Positions 1-10,025 of a stretch of DNA of 11,719 nt are shown in pieces. The notes beneath the pieces are model-generated. The model worked only from the letters and a program-made list of their open reading frames with translations, was not told where the DNA came from and searched no databases. This DNA is from an uncultured Pseudomonadota bacterium. GTDB lineage: Bacteria; Pseudomonadota; Gammaproteobacteria; Burkholderiales; SG8-39. The stretch covers positions 1 to 11,719 of the forward strand of contig CAIPGJ010000643.1 in the NCBI GenBank assembly GCA_903864555.1, read 5' to 3'. Position numbers and translations under genes: made by a program. The stretch's first letter is position 1. Each line of letters begins with the position of its first letter.

Positions 1-75
1 CCTGGCCAGCGCCTGCGCAATGCCCAGGCCTATGCCACTGGTGGATCCGGTGATGACGGCGACGCGGTTGCCCAT
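1..75 (-). CDS. Short-chain dehydrogenase/reductase, 3-hydroxybutyrate dehydrogenase-like (N-terminal fragment)
   Basis: Only the first 25 residues are in the window; the gene continues past base 1. They read MGNRVAVITG then STSGIGLGIAQALAR, the N-terminal Rossmann strand and the Gly-rich TGxxxGxG cofactor loop (T9, G10, G14, G16) of NAD(P)-dependent short-chain dehydrogenases. The GSTSGIGLGIA wording is what I associate with D-3-hydroxybutyrate dehydrogenase, which oxidises 3-hydroxybutyrate to acetoacetate, but 25 residues cannot fix the substrate. The ATG at 75-73 has a good Shine-Dalgarno, AGGAG at 84-88 with an 8-nt gap, and this site overlaps the ftsB stop codon (87-89). The gene is therefore probably co-transcribed with ftsB. 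SDR family is near certain; the specific enzyme is inference. Confidence 0.85.
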   Translation of the reverse strand, partial: MGNRVAVITGSTSGIGLGIAQALAR

Positions 76-86
76 GCAGGCAGCTC

Positions 87-539
87 CTATTGAGGGGGGG
101 GCGGGGTAGCCGGGGCGGCGGGTGTGGCAGAGGCAGCCCCAGGCGCTGACCGTGCCGTTGCCTGAGGGGTCGCGGAAGCAGCCGGCGCTTTGGCTGCGGA
201 TTTCGCCACTGGCTTGGCAGGGCGCGATGGTGCTGTCTGCACCGGTACTGCAGGCGGTGCGCTGCTGCCTGGCTGGACAATCTGGAAGAAGACTTCGTCC
301 TGGCGGATCATGCCCAGTTCGTAGCGCGAGCGTTCCTCGACAGCCTCGAACCCCTGCTTGAGGTCGCGGACTTCGGCATCCAGCGCGCCATTGCGCTGGC
401 GCAGCTTGTCATTTGCCTGCTTCTGCAGCCCGACCTGGCGGTCGAGTTCCCAAACCCGCAACCATCCGCCCTTGCCCAGCCACAGCGGATACTGAATGAC
501 GACGATGAGGAAAGCCAGGGCAAGGGCAACCAGGCGCAT
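87..539 (-). CDS. ftsB: Cell division protein FtsB with Ala/Pro-rich C-terminal tail
   Basis: FtsB is a bitopic inner-membrane protein that pairs with FtsL and binds FtsQ in the divisome, activating septal peptidoglycan synthesis. Seen here: a short cytoplasmic N-terminus, one membrane helix at about residues 3-20, a heptad-like coiled coil at about 29-75 ([11 protein letters not shown]... to EERSRYELG), and the conserved end motif [12 protein letters not shown] (74-85). It lies directly after eno (21-nt gap), the usual proteobacterial position. At 150 aa it is longer than E. coli FtsB (about 103 aa). The extra length is a low-complexity Ala/Pro/Lys tail from about residue 92, ending PPPPQ, which would lie in the periplasm. 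Start ATG 539-537; the Shine-Dalgarno is weak. Identity is strong from the domain plan and context; the role of the tail is unknown. Confidence 0.93.
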   Translation of the reverse strand: MRLVALALAFLIVVIQYPLWLGKGGWLRVWELDRQVGLQKQANDKLRQRNGALDAEVRDLKQGFEAVEERSRYELGMIRQDEVFFQIVQPGSSAPPAVPVQTAPSRPAKPVAKSAAKAPAASATPQATARSAPGAASATPAAPATPPPPQ

Positions 540-560
540 GATGGACCGGGATCGGCGTCC

Positions 561-1874
<1,314 letters not shown>

Positions 1875-1891
1875 TCAGATTACTGCGCCTG

Positions 1892-4503
<2,612 letters not shown>

Positions 4504-4531
4504 TCAAGCCGGGCAGAACAGACGCCTCGGG

Positions 4532-5341
4532 TTACTCGCCGGTGAATACGGGCGTCCTTTTTTCCAGGAATGCCGCAACCGATTCCTTGTGATCCTTCGA
4601 CAGCCCCACCACCGGCTGGTAATCCTGCTCGGCACGGAAACAGGCTTCCAGTGTGTGATAGCTGTGCGTCATGGCCGCCTTGGTCAATGCAAAGGCCAGC
4701 GGTGGCACCGCCGCAAAACGCTCGGCAGCGACCACGGCCGCCTCCAGCGCCTTGCCCGGCTCGGCCAGTTCATGCACCAGGCCATAGCGCAGCGCCTCCT
4801 CGCCATTGATTTCGCGGCCGGACAGCAGCAGTTCACGGGCACGGCCGGGACCGCAGCGCGCCGTCACGGTGTAGTACATCAGCCCATCCGGGCACAAGCC
4901 GCGGCGAATCTGCGCCGCGGCGAACCGTGCGTTCTTCGCCGCCACGGTGTAATCACCGGAAACGGCATAGCCCATGCCCACGCCGAAAGCCGGGCCCTCG
5001 ACCGCGGTCACCACCGGTTTGGGGCCGGACACCAGCATCGGGATGATCTCCGAGCTGCCGCCCAGACGCGACAGACGGCGGGACATGAAGTCCACGCCGG
5101 CATCGGCCTTCTTCTTCTGGTTCTTCACGTCGCCGCCGGAACAGAACACGCCACCTGCGCCGGTCACCACGATGGCCTTGCAGGCCTTGTCGCTCATCAG
5201 GGACTTCAGGTGGCGCAGGAAGTCGTCCTTGACCGGGTCGGACATGGCATTGCGGCGGGACACATTGTTGATGGTAAGGATGGCGATGCCGCCTTCGCTG
5301 CGCAGCTGCATCTCCATCACGGGTTCATTGTTGTCGCTCAT
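4532..5341 (-). CDS. Crotonase-fold enoyl-CoA hydratase/isomerase family protein, array copy 4 (last in transcription order)
   Basis: A 269-aa member of the crotonase superfamily, which acts on acyl-CoA thioesters held by an oxyanion hole. Seen: N-terminal beta core (ILTINNVSRRNAM, 21-33), first oxyanion-hole segment FCSGGDVK (66-73), second segment KPVVTAVEGPAFGVG (108-122), and the C-terminal helices ending AAFLEKRTPVFTGE. An ungapped comparison with remembered rat mitochondrial enoyl-CoA hydratase puts G124 where Glu144 should be and Q144 where Glu164 should be, so both hydratase catalytic acids are absent. D152 in RGLCPDG falls at the Asp used by dienoyl-CoA isomerase (Asp204) and 4-chlorobenzoyl-CoA dehalogenase (Asp145). 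I therefore favour isomerase-type chemistry; substrate unknown. An ATG at 5347 is also open, but the AAGGA at 5348-5352 touches it and is 6 nt from the ATG at 5341, which also aligns all paralogue N-termini. Closest relative in the window is the copy at 7093-7908. Confidence 0.9.
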   Translation of the reverse strand: MSDNNEPVMEMQLRSEGGIAILTINNVSRRNAMSDPVKDDFLRHLKSLMSDKACKAIVVTGAGGVFCSGGDVKNQKKKADAGVDFMSRRLSRLGGSSEIIPMLVSGPKPVVTAVEGPAFGVGMGYAVSGDYTVAAKNARFAAAQIRRGLCPDGLMYYTVTARCGPGRARELLLSGREINGEEALRYGLVHELAEPGKALEAAVVAAERFAAVPPLAFALTKAAMTHSYHTLEACFRAEQDYQPVVGLSKDHKESVAAFLEKRTPVFTGE

Positions 5342-5347
5342 GGGCAT

Positions 5348-5352
5348 TCCTT
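5348..5352 (-). promoter_or_regulatory. Shine-Dalgarno deciding the start of the crotonase at 4532-5341
   Basis: AAGGA on the minus strand abuts the first in-frame ATG (5347-5345) with no spacer, which would not work, but is 6 nt from the second ATG (5341-5339). The second start gives MSDNNEPVME, matching the MS...VME openings of the three other paralogues. Confidence 0.6.
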
Positions 5353-5386
5353 GTGCTGTTCGGGGTCGAGGCGGGTAGTGCCTGCA

Positions 5387-6196
5387 TCACTCGCCGGTAA
5401 AAACCGGCTTGCGCTTCTCGAGGAAGGCGGCCACCGACTCCTTGTGATCCTTGGACAGCCCGACTATCGGCTGATAATCCTGCTCCGCCTTGAAGCAGGC
5501 CTCCAGCGTGTGGTAACTGTGGGTCATCGCCGCGCGGGTCAGCGCATAGGCCAGCGGCGGCACCGACGCCAGGCGTTCGGCAGCCTTGACCGCCGCATCC
5601 AGGGCCAGGCCCTGCTCCACCAGCTCGTGTCCCACACCCCAGTTCACTGCATCCTCGGCGCTGAAGGTGCGGCCCGACAACAGCAGTTCGCGGGCGCGAC
5701 CGGGATTGGTGCGCGCCGCCAGCAGGTAGTAAAGACCGCCGTCCGGGCACAGGCCGCGAAGGATCTGGGCCGCGGCGAAGCGTGTGCCTTTGGATACCAC
5801 GGTCCAGTCGCTGGCCATGGCCAGCGCCAGGCCGGCGCCGTAGGCAAAGCCCTCGACGGCCGTGACCACCGGCTTGGGGCCTTCGACCAGCTGGCGCACC
5901 AGGGTGTGCAGGATCCCGCCCATGCGCAGGCGCCGCTCGATCAAGCCCTGCCCGGCAGCGCCGCGCTCCTTCATGCTTTTCACATCCCCGCCGGCGGAGA
6001 AGAAACCGCCCGCGCCGGTGAGAACGATGGCCCGGCATTTGCGGTTGGCCGCCAGTTCGGTCATGTGGCGGGACAGGTCGTACTTGACCGGATCGGAGAT
6101 GGCATTGCGCCGCGCCACGTTGTTCATGGTCAGGATGGCCACCTCGCCCTGCCAGGTGACATTGGCTTCCATCACTTCCTTCTTCTCTTCGCTCAT
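5387..6196 (-). CDS. Crotonase-fold enoyl-CoA hydratase/isomerase family protein, array copy 3
   Basis: A 269-aa paralogue collinear with the 4532-5341 copy without gaps. Seen: ILTMNNVARRNAI (21-33), oxyanion-hole segment FFSAGGDVK (65-73), KPVVTAVEGFAYGAG (108-122), and C-terminal AAFLEKRKPVFTGE. The two hydratase Glu positions are A124 and Q144, so classical syn-hydration is unlikely; D152 in LRGLCPDGG is kept. It shares LRGLCPDGGxYYLL and SAGGDVK with the 6259-7074 copy and so belongs to the inner pair of the array. GGAG lies 5 nt before the ATG at 6196. There are 62 nt upstream to the previous crotonase stop and 45 nt downstream to the next start, with no terminator, so it reads as an operon member. 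Superfamily assignment is firm; enzymatic activity is inference. Confidence 0.9.
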   Translation of the reverse strand: MSEEKKEVMEANVTWQGEVAILTMNNVARRNAISDPVKYDLSRHMTELAANRKCRAIVLTGAGGFFSAGGDVKSMKERGAAGQGLIERRLRMGGILHTLVRQLVEGPKPVVTAVEGFAYGAGLALAMASDWTVVSKGTRFAAAQILRGLCPDGGLYYLLAARTNPGRARELLLSGRTFSAEDAVNWGVGHELVEQGLALDAAVKAAERLASVPPLAYALTRAAMTHSYHTLEACFKAEQDYQPIVGLSKDHKESVAAFLEKRKPVFTGE

Positions 6197-6258
6197 GGTG
6201 TCTCCGCCTCAGTGGGATGTTATGTGGGTCAGGGTAATTCGATGCGCAGGCTGCCGGT

Positions 6259-7074
6259 TCACTCGCCGTTGAACACCGGCTTGCGCTTCTCGAGGAATGC
6301 GGCCACGGATTCCTTGTGGTCGCGCGACAGCCCGACGATGGGCTGATAGTTCTGCTCGGCGCGGAAACAGTCTTCCAGCGTGTGATAGTTGTGCGTCATG
6401 GCGGCCTTGGTCAGCGCAAAGGCCAGTGGCGGCACGGCAGCAAAGCGTCGGCAGGCCTCGATACCCGCCTGCAACGCCTGGCCCGGCTCGACCACCTGGT
6501 GCACGATGCCATAGCGTTCGGCTTCCTGCGCAGTGAAGTTTCGCCCGGAGAGCAGCAGTTCACGCGCGCGCCCGGGACCGCAGCGCGCGGTCAGCAAATA
6601 ATAGAAACCACCATCGGGGCACAGGCCGCGCAGCACCTGCGATCCGGCAAAGCGGGCGTTCGAGGCCGCGACGGTGTAATCACCGGCCAGCGCATAGGCC
6701 AGGCCGGCGCCCAGTGCCACGCCTTCCACTGCCTGCACGACCGGCTTGGGACCGGACACCAGCGCGGTGACGATGCGATGGCTCAGGGCGTCCGGGCTCT
6801 GATTGATGCGGCGTTCCATGAAGTCCATGCCGCGCGCGGTGCGATCCTTCATGCCTTTCACATCGCCACCGGCCGAATAGTGGGCACCAGCGCCATGCAT
6901 GACGATACCGCGGCACTTGCGCTCGGCCATCAGCGCCTCGAGGTGGCGCATCATGTCCTGGCGCACCGGCGGCGACAGGGCATTGCGGCGGGCTTCGTTG
7001 TTGATGGTCAGGATGGCAATGTCGCCATCCCAGGAGAGCCGGGTCTCCATCACTTCGTCGGAAGGACTGCTCAT
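6259..7074 (-). CDS. Crotonase-fold enoyl-CoA hydratase/isomerase family protein, array copy 2
   Basis: A 271-aa paralogue. Seen: ILTINNEARRNAL (21-33), oxyanion-hole segment HYSAGGDVK (65-73), KPVVQAVEGVALGAG (110-124), and C-terminal AAFLEKRKPVFNGE. The positions of the hydratase glutamates are A126 and Q146; the alternative Asp is D154 in LRGLCPDGG. Near the first oxyanion loop (residues 60-66) it has HGAGAHY where the others have TGAGGxF, so its acyl pocket may differ. It groups with 5387-6196 by the active-site segment, but its RCGPGRARELLLSGR stretch is as in the two outer copies, giving a mosaic look. It starts 18 nt after the stop of the 7093-7908 copy; its Shine-Dalgarno is weak (no clear purine run at 5-9 nt), so it may depend on re-initiation by ribosomes leaving the upstream gene. 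Confidence 0.9.
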   Translation of the reverse strand: MSSPSDEVMETRLSWDGDIAILTINNEARRNALSPPVRQDMMRHLEALMAERKCRGIVMHGAGAHYSAGGDVKGMKDRTARGMDFMERRINQSPDALSHRIVTALVSGPKPVVQAVEGVALGAGLAYALAGDYTVAASNARFAGSQVLRGLCPDGGFYYLLTARCGPGRARELLLSGRNFTAQEAERYGIVHQVVEPGQALQAGIEACRRFAAVPPLAFALTKAAMTHNYHTLEDCFRAEQNYQPIVGLSRDHKESVAAFLEKRKPVFNGE

Positions 7075-7092
7075 GGCGTTCTACCGATATCC

Positions 7093-7908
7093 CTAGTCGC
7101 CGGTGAAAACCGGTTTGCGTTTTTCGAGGAAGGCAGACACCGATTCCTTGTGGTCCCTGGACAGGCCGACCACCGGCTGATAATCCTGCTCGGCACGGAA
7201 GCAGGCTTCCAGGGTGTGGTAGCTGTTGCTCATGGCCGCTTTGGTCAGGGCAAAGGCCAGTGGCGGGACGGCAGCGAAACGTTCGGCGGCCACCAGCGCC
7301 GATTCGAGCGCCTTGCCCGGCTCGGCCAGTTCATGGACGATGCCCCAGCGCTCGGCGTCCACCGCATTGAACTCGCGCCCGGACAGCAGCAACTCGCGCG
7401 CCCGACCGGGACCGCAGCGTGCCGTGACCGTGTAGTACATATAGCCATCGGGGCACAGCCCGCGGCGGATCTGCGCAGCGGCGAAGCGCGCATTGCTGGC
7501 CGCGACCGTGTAGTCACTGCCCACGGCCAGGCCCAGGCCGATGCCGAAGGCCGGACCTTCAACCGCCGTGACCACCGGCTTCGGACAAGTCACCAGGGTC
7601 TTGATGATGTGGTTGCCCGCCTGTACCCGATGCATGCGGCGCGACAGGATGTCGTCGACGTTCTCGGAATGACGGTCTTTCATGCCTTTCACGTCACCGC
7701 CGGAGGAAAAATACCCGCCTGCCCCGGTGATCACGATGGCGCGACAGCCCTTGTCGACCATCAGGCTGTCAAGGTGGCGCATGCAGTCGTCCTTGACCGG
7801 CTGCGACCAGGCATTGCGACGGGACTGGTTGTTGATGGTGAGGACGGCAATGGCGCCTTCGCGGCGCAATTGCATCTCCATGACGTCATTGCCGGGGCCA
7901 GTGCTCAT
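7093..7908 (-). CDS. Crotonase-fold enoyl-CoA hydratase/isomerase family protein, array copy 1 (first in transcription order)
   Basis: A 271-aa paralogue. Seen: VLTINNQSRRNAW (22-34), oxyanion-hole segment YFSSGGDVK (66-74), KPVVTAVEGPAFGIG (110-124), and C-terminal SAFLEKRKPVFTGD. G126 and Q146 replace the two hydratase glutamates; D154 in RRGLCPDG is kept. Over the last 160 residues I count about 22 differences from the 4532-5341 copy, far fewer than from the inner two, yet the codons differ at many synonymous positions, so the pair is old and under purifying selection. The frame is open upstream to 8178, but the ATG at 7908 has a strong AGGAGG about 7 nt upstream and matches the paralogue N-termini. 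A 152-nt leader with hairpins separates it from the CoA-transferase. Confidence 0.92.
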   Translation of the reverse strand: MSTGPGNDVMEMQLRREGAIAVLTINNQSRRNAWSQPVKDDCMRHLDSLMVDKGCRAIVITGAGGYFSSGGDVKGMKDRHSENVDDILSRRMHRVQAGNHIIKTLVTCPKPVVTAVEGPAFGIGLGLAVGSDYTVAASNARFAAAQIRRGLCPDGYMYYTVTARCGPGRARELLLSGREFNAVDAERWGIVHELAEPGKALESALVAAERFAAVPPLAFALTKAAMSNSYHTLEACFRAEQDYQPVVGLSRDHKESVSAFLEKRKPVFTGD

Positions 7909-7926
7909 GTGGAACTCCTCCTTGCG

Positions 7927-7950
7927 GTCCCGTGACAGCCTGTCCGGGAC
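7927..7950 (-). promoter_or_regulatory. Imperfect palindrome in the leader of the first crotonase
   Basis: GTCCCG (7927-7932) is complementary to CGGGAC (7945-7950), and inside it GACAG (7934-7938) is complementary to CTGTC (7940-7944), with one bulged T at 7933. It ends about 10 nt upstream of the strong Shine-Dalgarno of the 7093-7908 gene. There is no T-run after it, so it is not a terminator. It could be an operator, or an mRNA hairpin affecting stability or ribosome access. Two smaller perfect hairpins lie in the same leader: GGCGC/GCGCC at 7965-7978 and TGCGG/CCGCA at 7991-8003. The structure is visible; the function is not known. Confidence 0.4.
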
Positions 7951-8060
7951 ACTTGTTGATGGATGGCGCTGCTGCGCCCTGCTGCTGGATTGCGGCGGCC
8001 GCATTCGCGCCCGCCCCCATTGCAGCCGAAACAATGATTTTATCGGAATGCCGCCACACC

Positions 8061-9413
8061 TCAGGCCGGCAATGACACCTGGAAGGCACAACCGGTCTTC
8101 GTCCTGACATCCTCCAGCGTCACCCCGGGATGCAATTCCCTCAGGATGAGGCCGACCTGCCCCACTTCGAACACACACAGGTCGGTGATGATCATGCTGA
8201 CCACGCCCTTGCCGGTGATGGGCAGGCTGCAGGCCTTGAGGATCTTGGCGCTGCCGTCGCGCGCGGTGTGCTCCATCAGCACGATGACCTTCTTCACGCC
8301 CGCCACCAGGTCCATGGCTCCGCCGGGGCCCTTCACCATGGCGCCCGGAATCATCCAGTTGGCGAGGTCACCGTTCTCGGCCACCTCGAGGCCGCCGAGG
8401 ATGGACAGGTCGATGTGGCCGCCACGGATCATGGCGAAGGAATCGGCGCTGGAGAAAAAGCTCGAGCCGGGCAGCGTGGTCACCGTCTGCTTGCCGGCAT
8501 TGATGAGGTCGGCATCGATCCCGTCCTCCGACGGAAACGGACCAATGCCAAGCAGGCCGTTCTCCGATTGCAGCGTGACCTTGATGCCTTCCGGGATGAA
8601 ATTCGCCACCAGGGTCGGAATGCCGATGCCGAGGTTGACGTAGTAGCCGTCGCGCAATTCACGGGCGGCGCGCTGGGCCATGAGATTGCGGATGGGCGAT
8701 TCCTTCTTCGAGGCGGCCGCCCCTGCCACCGTACGGAACTCGATGCGCTTTTCATACTTCGGCCCGAGGATGATGCGGTCGACATACACACCCGGCGTAT
8801 GAACCTGATCCGGATCCAGCTCACCGACCTCCACCAGCTCCTCCACCTCGGCAATGGTGACCTTGCCGCAGCTGGCGATCATGGGATTGAAGTTGCGCGC
8901 AGTCTTGCGATAGATGAGGTTGCCGGCCTTGTCGCCCTTCCAGGCCTTGACGATGGACACATCGGCCGTCAGCGCCTCCTCCAGCACGTATTCCTTGCCA
9001 TTGAAGGATCGCGTGTCCTTCTCCTCGGTGAGCTTGGTGCCGAAACCGGTGCGCGTGTAGAACCCCGGAATGCCGGCGCCGCCGGCGCGCAGCTTCTCCG
9101 CCAGCGTGCCCTGGGGGGTCAGCTGCAACTCCAGCTCGCCCGCCAGCACCTGACGCTCGAATTCCTTGTTCTCGCCGACATAGGATGCAATCACCTTCTT
9201 CACCTGCCGGGTCTTCAGCAACAGGCCCATGCCGAAGTCGTCGACGCCGGCATTGTTGCCGATGATGGTGAGTCCGCGCGCACCGCTGTCCACCAGCGCC
9301 TGGATCAGGTTTTCCGGGATGCCGCACAGGCCGAAACCGCCGGCGGCGATGGTGATGTTGTCGTGCAGCACGTCTTCCAGTGCGGAAGCGGCACTTGCAT
9401 AAACCTTGCTCAT
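8061..9413 (-). CDS. Fused succinyl-CoA:3-oxoacid CoA-transferase (A and B subunits in one chain)
   Basis: Transfers CoA from succinyl-CoA to a 3-oxoacid such as acetoacetate through a glutamyl-CoA thioester; cytosolic. The 450-aa chain joins the two halves that most bacteria encode separately. Residues 1-228 are the A half: [29 protein letters not shown] (23-37), [14 protein letters not shown] (53-66), [20 protein letters not shown] (175-194), ending EKRIEFRTV. Residues 229-243 are a linker ([15 protein letters not shown]). Residues 244-450 are the B half: [24 protein letters not shown], then the active-site motif [11 protein letters not shown] with nucleophile E284, [14 protein letters not shown] (331-344) and [17 protein letters not shown]. 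All key residues are present. An AAGGAG lies 6 nt before the ATG at 9413. It starts 13 nt after the thioesterase stop, so the two are surely co-transcribed. Exact acid substrate is not determined. Confidence 0.95.
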   Translation of the reverse strand: MSKVYASAASALEDVLHDNITIAAGGFGLCGIPENLIQALVDSGARGLTIIGNNAGVDDFGMGLLLKTRQVKKVIASYVGENKEFERQVLAGELELQLTPQGTLAEKLRAGGAGIPGFYTRTGFGTKLTEEKDTRSFNGKEYVLEEALTADVSIVKAWKGDKAGNLIYRKTARNFNPMIASCGKVTIAEVEELVEVGELDPDQVHTPGVYVDRIILGPKYEKRIEFRTVAGAAASKKESPIRNLMAQRAARELRDGYYVNLGIGIPTLVANFIPEGIKVTLQSENGLLGIGPFPSEDGIDADLINAGKQTVTTLPGSSFFSSADSFAMIRGGHIDLSILGGLEVAENGDLANWMIPGAMVKGPGGAMDLVAGVKKVIVLMEHTARDGSAKILKACSLPITGKGVVSMIITDLCVFEVGQVGLILRELHPGVTLEDVRTKTGCAFQVSLPA

Positions 9414-9426
9414 TGCATTCTCCTTG

Positions 9427-9915
9427 TCATGCTGCCGCCCCGGGTGCTTCCAGCAGGCCGCGCAAGACCTGGGGCAATGGAATGGATTTTCCGGCTTTCA
9501 TGTTGATCCAGCAGGCCTTGGCCTGCCCTTCGGCGTAGATGATCCCGCTATCGTAGCTGGGACGCATCTCGTAAAACGTGACAATACTCGAGCGCCCCGG
9601 CTCGCCGATGCTGAAGCGCACCTCCACGTCCCCGGGATAGACCAGCCCGCGCAGGAAGGTGCAGCTGGAATTGATGACCACGGGCCCGCAGCCCGGCGGC
9701 AGTCCGCGGCCGTTCTCGTTCAGGCCGTGGCGTTCGTAGAAACCCACCCTCGCCTGTTCCATATAGCGGAAATACAGGGTGTTGTTGACATGGCCAATGG
9801 CATCCATGTCCCCCCAGCGGATGGAAATGCGTTCCGTGTGTACCAGTTTGCGTATGGCTAGGCTCAAGGGACCCCGGGAGAAATTCGCTGCTGCAAGTCC
9901 GACCGTGCCGCCCAT
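9427..9915 (-). CDS. Hotdog-fold acyl-CoA thioesterase (4HBT family)
   Basis: Predicted to hydrolyse an acyl-CoA thioester. The 162-aa protein carries the 4HBT signature [20 protein letters not shown] (33-52). D38 aligns with the catalytic Asp17 of Pseudomonas 4-hydroxybenzoyl-CoA thioesterase, and H42 and N44 are the usual companions. The rest is the beta-sheet of the fold ([21 protein letters not shown], 79-99; [11 protein letters not shown]). The first 24 residues precede the fold and look unstructured. The frame opens at a TTG at 9951, but that lies only about 12 nt downstream of the candidate -10 box at 9964-9969, so I choose the ATG at 9915, which has GGAG 11 nt upstream. It is first in the thioesterase/CoA-transferase/crotonase unit, where it could relieve CoA trapping or release an end product. 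Substrate unknown. Confidence 0.88.
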   Translation of the reverse strand: MGGTVGLAAANFSRGPLSLAIRKLVHTERISIRWGDMDAIGHVNNTLYFRYMEQARVGFYERHGLNENGRGLPPGCGPVVINSSCTFLRGLVYPGDVEVRFSIGEPGRSSIVTFYEMRPSYDSGIIYAEGQAKACWINMKAGKSIPLPQVLRGLLEAPGAAA

Positions 9916-9962
9916 GTCCGGCGTTTCTCCGCAGGCAGGTACAGGCGTCAAAGGGTGGGCGC

Positions 9963-9972
9963 CATTATAATG
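9963..9972. promoter_or_regulatory. Symmetric -10 region between the divergent thioesterase and ETF-QO genes
   Basis: CATTATAATG is a perfect 10-nt palindrome. It supplies the sigma-70 -10 consensus TATAAT on the plus strand (9966-9971, toward ETF-QO at 10026) and on the minus strand (9964-9969, toward the thioesterase at 9915). For the minus direction a weak -35 (ATGATC, read from 9992-9987, 3 of 6 consensus) sits at a 17-nt spacing; I see no good -35 for the plus direction. Predicted transcription starts leave leaders of about 40 nt each way. It is the only AT-rich patch in the 110-nt divergent gap. Confidence 0.5.
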
Positions 9973-10012
9973 CCGGGAAAGATGCAGATCATGTTCAGCG
10001 CAGACCCCATTC

Positions 10013-10017
10013 AGGAG
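10013..10017 (+). promoter_or_regulatory. Shine-Dalgarno selecting the GTG start of ETF-QO
   Basis: AGGAG lies 8 nt before the GTG at 10026. The next in-frame start, ATG at 10041, is 23 nt away from it and has no site of its own, so GTG is preferred. Confidence 0.65.
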
Positions 10018-10025
10018 AGCTAAGC

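Larger units (their letters stand above)
4532..7908 (-). repeat. Tandem array of four crotonase paralogues
   Basis: Four same-strand genes of 269-271 codons separated by 18, 62 and 45 nt. In transcription order the active-site segment types are outer, inner, inner, outer: copies 1 and 4 share RRGLCPDGxMYYTVTARCG, copies 2 and 3 share LRGLCPDGGxYYLL. All four share a near-identical C-terminal third (EACF/EDCF ... QPxVGLSxDHKESV). Nucleotide divergence at third positions shows this is not a recent duplication or an assembly artefact. Confidence 0.85.

Noticed and set aside
4532..7908. Assembly duplication as the explanation for the four crotonases
   Set aside because: The copies differ at many synonymous sites and in intergenic sequence, so they are real, old paralogues.
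4589..7935. Very long open frames on the plus strand opposite the crotonases (4589-6346 and 6316-7935), and similar ones opposite eno (753-1763) and the CoA-transferase (8130-9506)
   Set aside because: They are antisense shadows produced by strong G/C third-position bias. Their translations are His/Gly/Arg/Gln-rich with no domain, they repeat in register with the crotonase copies, and the minus-strand genes are unmistakable.
8037..8065. Internal sigma-70 promoter with TAAAAT at 8037-8042 (minus strand)
   Set aside because: The hexamer is 5 of 6 but no acceptable -35 exists at 16-18 nt, so I mention it only as a possibility inside the leader finding and do not annotate it.
7909..8178. Extended N-terminus for the first crotonase starting at 8178
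   Set aside because: It would run into the CoA-transferase gene, the added residues are low-quality Arg/Ser/Gly sequence, and a strong AGGAGG precedes the ATG at 7908.
9916..9951. TTG at 9951 as the thioesterase start
   Set aside because: It lies almost at the predicted transcription start from the -10 at 9964-9969 and has no Shine-Dalgarno; the ATG at 9915 is better placed, though its 11-nt spacing is slightly long.
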